From positions 1 through 64,000 of the forward strand of contig SAQL01000014.1 of assembly GCA_004020645.1 (NCBI GenBank): a stretch of DNA of 64,000 nt, read 5' to 3'. The notes beneath the pieces are model-generated. The model was not told where the DNA came from. It saw only the letters and a program-made list of their open reading frames with translations, and searched no databases. The first letter of the stretch is position 1. Each line of letters begins with the position of its first letter. Of the stretch, positions 18,369 through 27,353 are shown piece by piece. The stretch comes from Mesorhizobium sp. Its GTDB lineage: Bacteria > Pseudomonadota > Alphaproteobacteria > Rhizobiales > Rhizobiaceae. The translations under genes were made by a program, and so were the position numbers.

Positions 18369-19383
18369 AATGTCACCGATTCGTGCCGTGCTGATCCTAT
18401 CGGTGTCGGCAGCGGTCGTTTCCGCTTGTGCATCGAAGAAGGTGCCGCCGCCTGAGATTTCCTATGACGCTGCTGACTTCAAACCGGCCGCGATCGAGAA
18501 GGCGCCGGAGAGGCCGATTAGAATTGTCGAGGTGCCAAAACCACTGCCGCTGCCTGGCCAATTGCAGCCCGAGTCCGGCAAGGCCGAGGACAAGCGCCCC
18601 CCTGAAGAACGCGTCGCTGATGCCAACAAAGCCGCGACCCAGCAACCCACCAAGTACGGGTATGTTAATGCCGTGCAAGTCTACCCCTTCACCGATGGCG
18701 CGCTTTATCAGCTCTATGCCGCGCCGGAGCGCGTGACCGACATCGCTCTGCAGCCGGGCGAGAAACTAACCGCCGTGTCGGCTGGCGACACCGTGCGCTG
18801 GGTCATAGGCGATACCGCAAGCGGCACCGGTGACAATCAGCGCACCCATGTTCTGGTGAAACCCTTCGCGCCGGGTCTTGCCACCAATGTCGTCATTACG
18901 ACGGACCGGCGGACCTATCATTTGCAGCTTCAAAGCACCGAGAAGACAGCAATGGCGGCAATCTCCTGGACCTACAGCCAAGACCAGATCATCGCGCTTC
19001 GCCAGCGCAATGCTCAAGCCGAGGCAGTTACACCGGTCGCGTCGAATATCGCGCTCGAAAACCTTCGCTTTCGCTACTCGATCAGTGGCGACACACCGCC
19101 CTGGAGACCGACGCGAGCCTTCGACGACGGCAGCAAGGTCTATATTGAGTTCCCTCGTCGCATAGATCAGGGCGAGGCGCCACCACTCTTCATCGTCGGC
19201 GCAGATGGGAGCAGCGAGCTCGTCAACTATCGCGTGCGCGGCAACTATTACATCGTCGATCGGCTCTTCGCCGCGGCCGAACTTCGCCTCGGCACCAAGC
19301 AGCAGCAGGTGATCCGCATCAGCAGGATTGACGACAGGCAACCGCTACGGCGGATCTCGCTCTTTTCGCGTTCCAGCCGGTGA
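18358..19383 (+). CDS. trbG: TrbG, VirB9-like outer-membrane complex protein
   Basis: The protein has 341 residues from ATG 18358 (MKDKMSPIRAV). The start has a lipoprotein-type signal ending in VVSAC, so the mature N-terminus is probably lipidated near residue 25. The C-terminal two thirds are the VirB9/CagX beta domain. It pairs with TrbI to form the outer core of the secretion channel. Confidence 0.93.
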   Translation: MKDKMSPIRAVLILSVSAAVVSACASKKVPPPEISYDAADFKPAAIEKAPERPIRIVEVPKPLPLPGQLQPESGKAEDKRPPEERVADANKAATQQPTKYGYVNAVQVYPFTDGALYQLYAAPERVTDIALQPGEKLTAVSAGDTVRWVIGDTASGTGDNQRTHVLVKPFAPGLATNVVITTDRRTYHLQLQSTEKTAMAAISWTYSQDQIIALRQRNAQAEAVTPVASNIALENLRFRYSISGDTPPWRPTRAFDDGSKVYIEFPRRIDQGEAPPLFIVGADGSSELVNYRVRGNYYIVDRLFAAAELRLGTKQQQVIRISRIDDRQPLRRISLFSRSSR

Positions 19384-19394
19384 GGTGAGGGCTC

Positions 19395-20609
19395 ATGATC
19401 GAAAATTCCCGCTCTGGCATCCCGCCGAAACTGGATCCCGAGGAACTGCAGCTTCGGGCCTCTCCCCGCCGCGTGGTGCGGTTCAGGCGCGGTGTGATCA
19501 TCGCGATCGCAGCGCTCGGATCCGGCGCTGTGTTCGGCGTTGCCATGATGGCGCTCCAGGGGCCGGCCCTTCGCATCAGGGATCAGGCGGAAGATCTCTA
19601 CAGCACTGAGCGCAAACCAACCGTCGAGGGACTCGATACGCTTCCCCATGACTATTCCGGCATGAAGCCGAAGCCTCCCGTCCTTGGGCCACCTTTGCCG
19701 GGCGACCTCGGTCGCCCCATCCTCGAGCGGCAGCGCCAGCTCGGCATCGTGCCGGGCCAAGACATCTCGGCCGAGGAGCAGCGTCTAGCGCAGCAGGCGA
19801 TCGAAGCGCGTGAATCGCAGGTGCTTTTCCGCGTCGAAAATCGAGCTCAACAGACAGATGTCGGTGAGAGCGTGCAAACTGCTCAGCATCCATTTGAGGC
19901 ACTTCCCCAATCCGAAGCAGCACGCGCGTCAGCCTCGGTGGCGCCGGCGGAAGGCGACCAGAACAATCAGCAGCGAAAGCTTGATTTCCTCAGCCAGCGG
20001 AGCACTGGCGGGATCTACAATCCGCATGCGCTGCAGACGCCGATCTCGCCGTATCAACTGATGGCTGGCAGCGTGATTGCCGCCAGCCTGATCACCGGCA
20101 TCAATTCCGATTTGCCGGGCCTTGTCGTCGCGCAAGTCACCGAGAATGTGCACGACACGGTCACGGGCAACATATTGCTGATTCCGCAGGGCTCACGTCT
20201 TATCGGCGTCTACGACAGCGTCGTCGCGTTCGGGCAAAAGCGAGCGCTGCTGGTCTGGCAGCGCATTCTGCTGCCCGACGGCTCGTCGGTCGAAATCGAC
20301 AATCTGCCCGCGAGCGACACCGCCGGCTACGCAGGGCTGGAAGACAAAGTCGATTTCCACACCTGGCAGCTGATCAAGGGGGTGGCGCTTGCCACATTGC
20401 TCGGTGTCGGCACGGAATTCAGCCTCGGCGAAAACGAGAGCGATCTGGTCAAGGCGATCCGGGAATCAGCCCAGCAGAACGCCAGTCGAGCCGGCCAGCG
20501 CATCACCGAAAAAAACCTCAATATCCAGCCCACCATCATCGTCCGCCCAGGTTGGCCACTGCGCGTCATCGTGCACAAGGACATCGTGCTGCGGCCATAC
20601 GCGAGTTGA
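19395..20609 (+). CDS. trbI: TrbI, VirB10-like core-complex protein
   Basis: The protein has 404 residues with a cytoplasmic start, one membrane anchor (about 37-57), a proline-rich linker (KPKPPVLGPPLPGDLGRP) and a C-terminal VirB10/TrbI beta-barrel domain. The conserved LIPQGSRLIGVYDSVVAFGQ and RILLPDGSSVEIDNLPASD segments lie in that domain. It spans the envelope and senses ATP energy from the inner membrane. Confidence 0.95.
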   Translation: MIENSRSGIPPKLDPEELQLRASPRRVVRFRRGVIIAIAALGSGAVFGVAMMALQGPALRIRDQAEDLYSTERKPTVEGLDTLPHDYSGMKPKPPVLGPPLPGDLGRPILERQRQLGIVPGQDISAEEQRLAQQAIEARESQVLFRVENRAQQTDVGESVQTAQHPFEALPQSEAARASASVAPAEGDQNNQQRKLDFLSQRSTGGIYNPHALQTPISPYQLMAGSVIAASLITGINSDLPGLVVAQVTENVHDTVTGNILLIPQGSRLIGVYDSVVAFGQKRALLVWQRILLPDGSSVEIDNLPASDTAGYAGLEDKVDFHTWQLIKGVALATLLGVGTEFSLGENESDLVKAIRESAQQNASRAGQRITEKNLNIQPTIIVRPGWPLRVIVHKDIVLRPYAS

Positions 20610-20621
20610 GCAGGAGTTACC

Positions 20622-20864
20622 ATGGCTGACCTGAAACTTGGAAAGCTTCCAGACCGAACAGCTTCGAAGATCACCATTACCGTCAGCGCGGAGCTGGGCC
20701 AAACACTCAAGGAGTATGCTGCACTTTACCGTCAGACCTATCGTCAGTCTGAAACCGTGGCAGAACTCATCCCTTTCATGCTGGCGGCGTTTCTGGAAGG
20801 CGACCGAGCCTTTGCCAAGGCCCGAAAAGAAGGTCTGCCGACGGAGCTTGCCGAAAAATCGTGA
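20622..20864 (+). CDS. DUF2274-type small protein at the end of the trb operon
   Basis: Eighty residues from an ATG with GGAG upstream, 12 bases after trbI. The sequence (LPDRTASKITITVSAELGQTLKEYAALYRQTY) matches the DUF2274 proteins that commonly close trb operons. It is probably cytoplasmic and may be a ribbon-helix-helix-like DNA-binding protein. The function is not established. Confidence 0.8.
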   Translation: MADLKLGKLPDRTASKITITVSAELGQTLKEYAALYRQTYRQSETVAELIPFMLAAFLEGDRAFAKARKEGLPTELAEKS

Positions 20865-21100
20865 CTCCTCCGCTAGAGGCAGCTGGAACATTGCCTAGCT
20901 GTCGCGGCCTACCTGCTCTTCGCGAAGCATAGGATCAAACACCTTGGAATGCAGGTATGCGTAAGAGAGGATGTGGAAGGAAATACCGCGCAACAGCCTA
21001 AGTTTGCATTTTCGATTGGATGCGGTAGTCGCCTATGAGCGGTCAAAATGAAACGCAGCTGGTTCGCGATCGACCAAACGGCGAGCGCACTGTGCTTTGC

Positions 21101-22450
21101 TCAGACCGCCACCGAGTGCCTCGCCGTTCCCCCTTTGAAATATGTATCGAACTTGGCCGCGATGGTTCGAACGAAGGGGCGACTTTCAGCCCGTACGACG
21201 AAACTGTCGCCATCGAATTCAAGCGCTCGGGCAGGATCGTGGAGGGCGATGGACCTCGAGCGATGAAGGAGCTTCTCGCCGGCTTTGCCGAACCGCTCCA
21301 CCAGATCGACTGCCGAGAAGGCAAAATCACACATCAGCCGCTCGATTATCCAGCCACGGACGCGATCGTCGTCGGAAAGGGCAACGCCCCGGACGGCAGC
21401 CAACCCGCCATCCGCAACCATGCGCCCGTACCCGGCAGTCGAAGCCATGTTCTGCACGTAGCCTTGGCGAAAACGACCGATGGACGAAGGGCCAAGTCCG
21501 ATCAGTGTCGGGCAGCGATCCTCGGTGTAGCCCTGAAAATTGCGATGCAAAACCCCTGCGCGGGCCGCTATGGCCAGCGCATCGTCGGGCTTCGCGAAAT
21601 GATCGAGTCCTATTGCCTCATATCCCTTGGCGACAATTGCCCGCGCCGCGAGTTGAGATTGGGCGAAACGCTCGGTGGGACTCGGCAGCCATGCCTCGTC
21701 GATCATCGTCTGATGCTTCTTGAACCAGGGCACATGTGCGTAGCCGAACAGAGCCATCCGGTCTGGTTCCAAGGTCAGTGCCTGCGCCACCGTGGAACAG
21801 ATCGTCTCGCGTGTCTGATTCGGGAGCCCGTAGAGCAGGTCCAGATTGACCGATTCAACGCCCCGCGAACGAACCCCGTCGACGACTGCCTTGGTCTGCA
21901 AAAAACTTTGCTCACGATTAATTGCTTTTTGCACTTGCGGATCGAAATCCTGCACGCCGAGGCTCGCCCGCGTTACGCCGATTTGAGCAAGCGCATCAAG
22001 GCGCGCCTTGTCCATGTCGTTGGTTCCGATTTCGATGCTGACCGTAGCATCCGGGAGAAGGTCGAAGCTGTCCCGCAAGGCCGCTCCAAGAGCAACCATG
22101 TCATCGGGCCTCAGCATCGTTGGCGAACCGCCACCGAAGTGGATTGCACGGACATGTGCCTTGCCGCTCACCAGACCGGCAATCGTGACGATTTCGGCAT
22201 TCAGCGAGCGCAGATAAGCGGCCACCGGTTCATATTGGTGCGTCTGCTTGGTGTGGCAGGCGCAGAACCAGCAGAGCTTGTCGCAGTAAGGAATGTGCAA
22301 ATACAGCGAGATTTCGTCGCCACTTTCCAGCGCCTCCAACCAGCCACGGTAAATGGCAGCATCGACCCCGGAATGGAAATGCGGCGCCGTCGGATAGCTT
22401 GTGTAGCGTGGGACGTTCTCGCTGAGTTTGACAGCTATTTCCGATTGCAT
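21101..22450 (-). CDS. hemN: Oxygen-independent coproporphyrinogen III oxidase (radical SAM)
   Basis: About 449 residues starting at MQSEIAVKLSENVPRYTSYP. It carries the radical-SAM cluster motif CxxxCxxC with the extra cysteine of HemN (CDKLCWFCAC) and the glycine-rich HFGGGSPT segment. It decarboxylates coproporphyrinogen III without oxygen, a step needed for haem in microaerobic nodules. A longer frame reaches 22489, but the FNR-type box at 22504-22517 would place the transcription start near 22469, which favours the shorter form. The gene diverges from fnrN. Confidence 0.93.
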   Translation of the reverse strand: MQSEIAVKLSENVPRYTSYPTAPHFHSGVDAAIYRGWLEALESGDEISLYLHIPYCDKLCWFCACHTKQTHQYEPVAAYLRSLNAEIVTIAGLVSGKAHVRAIHFGGGSPTMLRPDDMVALGAALRDSFDLLPDATVSIEIGTNDMDKARLDALAQIGVTRASLGVQDFDPQVQKAINREQSFLQTKAVVDGVRSRGVESVNLDLLYGLPNQTRETICSTVAQALTLEPDRMALFGYAHVPWFKKHQTMIDEAWLPSPTERFAQSQLAARAIVAKGYEAIGLDHFAKPDDALAIAARAGVLHRNFQGYTEDRCPTLIGLGPSSIGRFRQGYVQNMASTAGYGRMVADGGLAAVRGVALSDDDRVRGWIIERLMCDFAFSAVDLVERFGKAGEKLLHRSRSIALHDPARALEFDGDSFVVRAESRPFVRTIAAKFDTYFKGGTARHSVAV

Positions 22451-22503
22451 CTCGCGTTCACCGTGTTGCCCGCCGAACACTGCACGCATCGCTGAAGCAG
22501 ACC

Positions 22504-22517
22504 CTGATCTCGATCAG
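22504..22517. promoter_or_regulatory. FNR/FixK-type anaerobox between hemN and fnrN
   Basis: CTGATCTCGATCAG is a perfect palindrome of the form CTGAT-N4-ATCAG, close to the FNR/FixK consensus TTGAT-N4-ATCAA. It lies in the divergent region and can serve both hemN (54 bases upstream of its start) and fnrN (84 bases upstream of its start), which allows autoregulation of fnrN. Confidence 0.8.
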
Positions 22518-22601
22518 CCGCGCGCATGGACAAACCGCCGCAGGACTTCTCTACCCTGGATGGGTATCCTGCCGGCAGTTAGGATCGGGTAAAGCGAACG
22601 C

Positions 22602-23345
22602 ATGACCTTTCGGCAAGACATTCATACTTCCGGCATTCCTGTTCTTTGCCTCCCTTGCGAGGCACGGCGTCGCGGTGTCTGCGGTGCGCTCGATCCAGAC
22701 AATTTGGTTGGGCTCGCCAAGACTTGCTCGCGTCGCCGGATCGAGTCAGGAATGGAGTTGACCGGCGAGGCACAGAACGTCGACAGCTACTCGAACGTGC
22801 TTTCAGGCGTGGTAAAGCTATCAAAGAGCCTGTCGGATGGGCGCCAGCAGATCGTCGGTCTCCAGTTTGCACCGGATTTTCTGGGACGTCCTTTCAAGGT
22901 GGAAAGCTCGATCAATGCGGAAGCGGCAACAGCAGTCACGCTGTGCTCGTTTCCGCGAGCGGCCGTCGAACGGATGATGAAGGCGTCACGGGAATTCGAG
23001 CATCGCCTGCTCAAACAGACGCTGAATGAACTCGATGAGGCGCGCGAGTGGATGGTGACGCTGGGGCGCAAGACAGCTCCGGAAAAGGTGGCGAGTTTTC
23101 TCCTCATGATGGCCCGGAATATCGATTCCAGTCTCGACGCGGCTTCCAGGTCAGCGTCCTTCGATCTGCCGCTGACGCGTGCCGAAATCTCTGATTTCCT
23201 TGGAATTACCAACGAAACCGTGAGCCGCCAACTGACGCGATTGCGGGCTGACGGGGTGATTCGGATTGAGAACGCACGCCATGTGACGGTGGACAGCATA
23301 AGCCGTCTGGAGAAGCGCTGTGGCGGCGGACGCGAGCGGCCCTAA
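22602..23345 (+). CDS. fnrN: FnrN, oxygen-sensing Crp/Fnr-family regulator
   Basis: The protein has 247 residues. It has N-terminal cysteines Cys16, Cys19 and Cys27 plus Cys115, the spacing of the [4Fe-4S] ligands of FNR, which distinguishes it from FixK. A cyclic-nucleotide-type beta domain follows, and then a C-terminal helix-turn-helix with the DNA-reading helix in EISDFLGITNETVSRQLTRL (E..SR type). Under low oxygen it should activate hemN and fixN through the palindromes seen here. Its position between hemN and fixNOQP supports this. Confidence 0.93.
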   Translation: MTFRQDIHTSGIPVLCLPCEARRRGVCGALDPDNLVGLAKTCSRRRIESGMELTGEAQNVDSYSNVLSGVVKLSKSLSDGRQQIVGLQFAPDFLGRPFKVESSINAEAATAVTLCSFPRAAVERMMKASREFEHRLLKQTLNELDEAREWMVTLGRKTAPEKVASFLLMMARNIDSSLDAASRSASFDLPLTRAEISDFLGITNETVSRQLTRLRADGVIRIENARHVTVDSISRLEKRCGGGRERP

Positions 23346-23757
23346 GCGGCGAGGCCCATGTCGCATGGCTCCGGGGCGGGCCGTGCTTGCCTTCTAATGC
23401 GATGTCGCCGCGCCTTCGAAGAAGCGGCGTCACGGTCGAGACAGACAGCTTTCGGGCTTTGATAGGGACGATGACCAATCGCCAGGTGTGTTTCGGCACA
23501 TACCGGCGAAGCACGGTCCTTAAGCTGCCACGGCCTCGGCCGAACGATCGCGTTCGTTTCCAATGGGATCCGAACAACGTTTGGCAGGGCATCGGCAATA
23601 GCATCCAACGCGTCGCAGAGCCTCAGCTTTCGCCTCAATCGATCGCGTCTGCGCCCGCCCAACCCAGGGAACGCCTTCCATGAGGGGGTGAGCCCGCGCT
23701 GCGTTCCTCGTTCATTCGCCACCTGCTGATTGCGCCGCCGACACAAAATCGTGCGGC
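23346..23757. other. Intergenic region between fnrN and the fixN promoter
   Basis: About 400 bases with no convincing gene. Short frames on both strands are arginine-rich and lack start signals. It may be decayed DNA. The functional part, the fixN promoter, lies at its right end. Confidence 0.4.
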
Positions 23758-23771
23758 CTGACATAGATCAG
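23758..23771 (+). promoter_or_regulatory. FNR/FixK-type anaerobox of fixNOQP
   Basis: CTGACATAGATCAG matches the TTGAY-N4-RTCAA class with the same outer C/G variation as the box at 22504. If centred at -41.5, transcription would start near 23806, with an AATTAG -10 candidate at 23794-23799 and a leader of 40 bases before the fixN ATG. Confidence 0.8.
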
Positions 23772-23845
23772 GGCGAGGGGGCGGCGGCTGCGCAATTAGT
23801 GCGCTGCGGATTTGGCATCCACCAGATTCGAGATCGGGATCTGCA

Positions 23846-25465
23846 ATGAAATTCGGCACAGAGATCGTCCTTCTAAGCGTGTTCGCTTTTGCGGCCCTGG
23901 TGGCCGCCGGCTTCGGCGTGGATGAACCTTTCCGCCGACATATGTGGGTGTTGTTCTTCGCAGTGGCTGGTTTCACTGCGATCCTGTTGCGCAACACGGA
24001 GTTCAAGCCAGCAGCTCCGATTGACCCATCCGCTTACATGGATGGTCCGATCCGCTACGGCGCGATCGCCACCGTGTTCTGGGGTGTCGTCGGGATGCTG
24101 GTCGGCGTGGTGATCGCGCTTCAGCTCGCCTATCCCGATCTCAACATCCAGCCCTGGTTCAATTTCGGCCGTTTGCGGCCGCTGCATACATCCGGTGTCG
24201 TCTTCGCCTTCGGTGGCAACGCGCTGCTTTGCACGTCTCTGTATGTCGTGCAGCGCACCTGCCGCGCCCGCCTCTTCGGCGGTGATCTCGCCTGGTTCGT
24301 CTTCTGGGGCTACCAGCTGTTCATCGTCATGGCCGCGACCGGCTATCTGCTCGGCATCACCGAGGGCCGCGAGTACGCCGAACCCGAATGGTATGTGGAT
24401 GTCTGGCTGACCATCGTCTGGGTCGCCTACCTCATTCTGTTCCTTGGCACGATCCTGAAGCGCAAGGAACCGCATATCTACGTCGCCAACTGGTTCTACC
24501 TGTCGTTCATCGTGACCATCGCGATGCTGCATGTGGTCAACAACCTGTCGATGCCAGTCTCGTTCCTGGGCTACAAGAGCTACTCCGCCTTTTCCGGGGT
24601 CCAGGACGCGCTGACCCAATGGTGGTACGGCCACAACGCGGTCGGCTTCTTTCTCACCGCCGGCTTCCTTGGCATGATGTATTATTTCGTGCCCAAGCAG
24701 GCGAACCGGCCAGTCTATTCGTACCGGCTGTCGATCGTCCATTTCTGGGCGATCATCTTTCTCTACATCTGGGCTGGCCCGCATCACCTGCACTACACCG
24801 CCTTGCCAGATTGGGCGCAGACGCTCGGCATGGCGTTCTCGATCATGCTGTGGATGCCGTCCTGGGGCGGCATGATCAACGGCCTGATGACGCTGTCCGG
24901 CGCCTGGGACAAGCTGCGCACCGATCCGATCATCCGCATGATGGTGATGGCCGTCGCCTTCTATGGCATGTCGACCTTCGAAGGCCCGATCATGGCGATC
25001 AGGGCGGTCAATTCGCTGTCGCATTATACCGACTGGACCATCGGCCACGTCCATTCGGGCGCGCTCGGCTGGGTTGGCATGATCTCGTTCGGCGCAATCT
25101 ACTACATGGTGCCGAAGCTCTGGAACCGTCACCGGCTCTACTCGCTGCGGCTCGTCACCTGGCACTTCTGGCTGGCGACACTCGGGATCGTCGTCTACGC
25201 CTCGGTCATGTGGGTGTCAGGCATCATGCAGGGCCTGATGTGGCGTGAATACGACCAGCAGGGCTTCCTGGTCTATTCCTTCGCCGAAACCGTCGCTGCC
25301 ATGCACCCATACTACGTCATGCGCGCCATCGGTGGGGCCATGTACCTCTCCGGCGCCCTGATCATGGCCTGGAACATCACCATGACCATCCTCGGCCACC
25401 AGCGCGAGGAGGAGCCGATGCCGAGCCCCGTCGCCATCCGACCTGCGCGATCAGGAGCCAGGTAA
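23846..25465 (+). CDS. fixN: FixN (CcoN), catalytic subunit of cbb3 cytochrome oxidase
   Basis: The protein has 539 residues with about 12 membrane helices. The CuB ligands are visible as the histidine in WYGHNAVGFF and the pair in AGPHHLHY, with the cross-linking tyrosine six residues before the pair (LYIWAGPHH). Haem histidines lie in RPLHTSGVVF and IGHVHSGALG. This high-affinity oxidase reduces oxygen in symbiotic bacteroids. It is the first gene of fixNOQP and its TAA overlaps the fixO ATG. Confidence 0.98.
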   Translation: MKFGTEIVLLSVFAFAALVAAGFGVDEPFRRHMWVLFFAVAGFTAILLRNTEFKPAAPIDPSAYMDGPIRYGAIATVFWGVVGMLVGVVIALQLAYPDLNIQPWFNFGRLRPLHTSGVVFAFGGNALLCTSLYVVQRTCRARLFGGDLAWFVFWGYQLFIVMAATGYLLGITEGREYAEPEWYVDVWLTIVWVAYLILFLGTILKRKEPHIYVANWFYLSFIVTIAMLHVVNNLSMPVSFLGYKSYSAFSGVQDALTQWWYGHNAVGFFLTAGFLGMMYYFVPKQANRPVYSYRLSIVHFWAIIFLYIWAGPHHLHYTALPDWAQTLGMAFSIMLWMPSWGGMINGLMTLSGAWDKLRTDPIIRMMVMAVAFYGMSTFEGPIMAIRAVNSLSHYTDWTIGHVHSGALGWVGMISFGAIYYMVPKLWNRHRLYSLRLVTWHFWLATLGIVVYASVMWVSGIMQGLMWREYDQQGFLVYSFAETVAAMHPYYVMRAIGGAMYLSGALIMAWNITMTILGHQREEEPMPSPVAIRPARSGAR

Positions 25466-26196
25466 TGGGCTTGATGGACAAACACGCAATCATCGAGAAG
25501 AACGCCACGCTTCTTCTCGTTGGCTCGCTGCTCGTGGTGACGGTCGGCGGTATCGTCGAGATAGCGCCTCTCTTCTATCTCGACAATACGATCGAGAAGG
25601 TGGAAGGCATGCGCCCCTATTCGCCGCTCGAACTTGTCGGGCGCAACATCTATATGCGCGAGGGCTGCTTTCTCTGCCATAGCCAGATGATCAGGCCGTT
25701 CCGCGACGAAGTTGAGCGCTATGGCCACTACAGCCTGGCTGCCGAGTCCATGTACGATCACCCCTTCCAGTGGGGATCGAAGCGCACCGGGCCGGATCTC
25801 GCCAGAGTTGGCGACCGCTACTCGAATGCATGGCATGTCGCGCATCTTACCGACCCGCGCTCGGTGGTGCCGGAATCGATCATGCCGAGCTATGGGTTCC
25901 TGAAAGACACGCCGATCGACGTGAAGGATTTCTCGACGCATCTGGTCGCCAACAGGCGTGTAGCCGTCCCTTACACCGATGACATGATCGCGCACGCCAA
26001 TGCGGATCTGGCGGCGCAGGCCGATCCCAATGCCGACACATCAGGCCTTGAGGCGCGTTACCCCAAAGTCAAGATCGGCGACTTCGACGGCAACCCGCAA
26101 CAGGTCACCGAAATGGATGCCCTGCTCGCCTACCTGCAGATGCTTGGCACACTGGTCGACTTCAAAAATTACGACGAAGCCGCCGGCTACCGCTGA
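25465..26196 (+). CDS. fixO: FixO (CcoO), monohaem cytochrome c subunit
   Basis: The protein has 243 residues. It has one N-terminal membrane anchor (about 16-36) and one haem c site CFLCH (Cys68, Cys71, His72), with the conserved REGCFLCHSQMIRPFRDE context. It passes electrons from FixP to FixN on the periplasmic side. It overlaps fixN by one base. Confidence 0.98.
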   Translation: MGLMDKHAIIEKNATLLLVGSLLVVTVGGIVEIAPLFYLDNTIEKVEGMRPYSPLELVGRNIYMREGCFLCHSQMIRPFRDEVERYGHYSLAAESMYDHPFQWGSKRTGPDLARVGDRYSNAWHVAHLTDPRSVVPESIMPSYGFLKDTPIDVKDFSTHLVANRRVAVPYTDDMIAHANADLAAQADPNADTSGLEARYPKVKIGDFDGNPQQVTEMDALLAYLQMLGTLVDFKNYDEAAGYR

Positions 26197-26207
26197 GGAG
26201 AACGCTG

Positions 26208-26357
26208 ATGACCTACAATTTGATGCGGGCGTTTGCCGACAGCTGGGGCCTGGTTGCGATGGCGCTGTTCTTCGTCGGGTGCATCGCCTTTGCCCTACGC
26301 CCCGGCAGCCGAAGGCTGGCCGACGAAGCTGCCCGCATTCCGCTCGAGGACGAGTGA
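26208..26357 (+). CDS. fixQ: FixQ (CcoQ), small cbb3 oxidase subunit
   Basis: Forty-nine residues beginning MTYNLMRAFADSWGLVAMAL, with one membrane helix and a charged end (RIPLEDE). This is the typical CcoQ shape; it stabilises the oxidase complex. It lies between fixO and fixP with two bases before the fixP ATG. Confidence 0.93.
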   Translation: MTYNLMRAFADSWGLVAMALFFVGCIAFALRPGSRRLADEAARIPLEDE

Positions 26358-26359
26358 TC

Positions 26360-27223
26360 ATGAGCGACGAGCACATCGATGAGGTCTCCGGCGTCTCAAC
26401 CACCGGCCATGAATGGGACGGCATCAGGGAGCTCAACAATCCTCTGCCGCGATGGTGGGTGATTACCTTCTACGTCACCATAGCGTGGGCGCTCGTCTAT
26501 ACGACCGCATACCCGGCATGGCCGATGCTGACCTCGGCAACCAAGGGCATGCTCGGCTATTCAAGCCGTAAGGACGTCAAGAACGACCTTGCCGCGGCCG
26601 AGGCCGCCAAGGGCAAGTATGTTGCAGCCATCCAGGCAAAGAGCGTCTCGGAGATCTTGACCGACGATGCCTTGCGCGAATTCGCGGTCGCTGCCGGGGC
26701 TGCCGCGTTCAAGGTCAACTGTACGCAATGCCACGGCTCCGGCGCTCAGGGATCGAAGGGCTTTCCCAACCTGAATGACGATGACTGGCTCTGGGGCGGC
26801 AGCCCCGACCAGATCAAGCAGACGATCACGCACGGCCTCCGCTTTGCTTCCGATCCGGACACGCGACTGTCAGAAATGCCGGCCTTCGGCGACATCATCA
26901 CCGCCGACCAGATCGCACAAGTCAGCGCCTACGTGGCCAGCCTTTCCGGCAAGGTCCGCGATGCAAGTCTGATCCAACCCGGCGCCAAGGTCTTTGCCGA
27001 GAACTGCGTCGCTTGTCACGGCGACAATGCAAAAGGCAACAGGGAATTCGGCGCCCCCGACCTGACTGACGCGATCTGGCTTTACGGGTCCGGCGAGACG
27101 GCCATCGCCGCCCAGGTTCGTGCGCCAAAGCAGGGCGTCATGCCGGCCTGGGTTGGCCGTCTCGGCGAGATCAAGGTCAAGGAACTTGCAGTTTATGTCC
27201 ATTCGCTTGGCGGCGGAGAATAG
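26360..27223 (+). CDS. fixP: FixP (CcoP), dihaem cytochrome c subunit
   Basis: The protein has 287 residues from ATG 26360. It has an N-terminal region with a membrane helix (about 33-53) and two haem c sites, CTQCH (Cys121-His125) and CVACH (Cys216-His220). It receives electrons from the bc1 complex or soluble cytochromes. The stop is followed at once by a large inverted repeat. Confidence 0.97.
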   Translation: MSDEHIDEVSGVSTTGHEWDGIRELNNPLPRWWVITFYVTIAWALVYTTAYPAWPMLTSATKGMLGYSSRKDVKNDLAAAEAAKGKYVAAIQAKSVSEILTDDALREFAVAAGAAAFKVNCTQCHGSGAQGSKGFPNLNDDDWLWGGSPDQIKQTITHGLRFASDPDTRLSEMPAFGDIITADQIAQVSAYVASLSGKVRDASLIQPGAKVFAENCVACHGDNAKGNREFGAPDLTDAIWLYGSGETAIAAQVRAPKQGVMPAWVGRLGEIKVKELAVYVHSLGGGE

Positions 27224-27300
27224 GAATGGAAGCCCTATTCTTCGGTCACCCCTGCCAAGCGGACGAGGCCCGGCGCGAGCCGGGCCTCGACACCATTCCT
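27222..27300. repeat. Nested inverted repeat between fixP and fixG
   Basis: The inner hairpin is a perfect 10-base stem (GAGGCCCGGC at 27265-27274 with GCCGGGCCTC at 27279-27288) closed by a GCGA loop. An outer pair, AGGAATGG (27222-27229) and CCATTCCT (27293-27300), encloses it. There is no T-run, so it is more likely an mRNA-stabilising or partial-termination structure, or a rhizobial palindromic repeat, than a simple terminator. Confidence 0.75.
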
Positions 27301-27353
27301 AATGCGATCTGCACAACCCGGCAAGGCTGTCCTACCGCGAGGCTTTTCGACAG

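Noticed and set aside
21035..22495. Plus-strand open frame of 486 codons opposite hemN
   Set aside because: hemN on the minus strand has clear radical-SAM motifs. The plus frame has no family features.
23873..25165. Minus-strand open frame of 430 codons opposite fixN
   Set aside because: fixN is unmistakable, and the antisense peptide is a low-complexity mix of charged residues.
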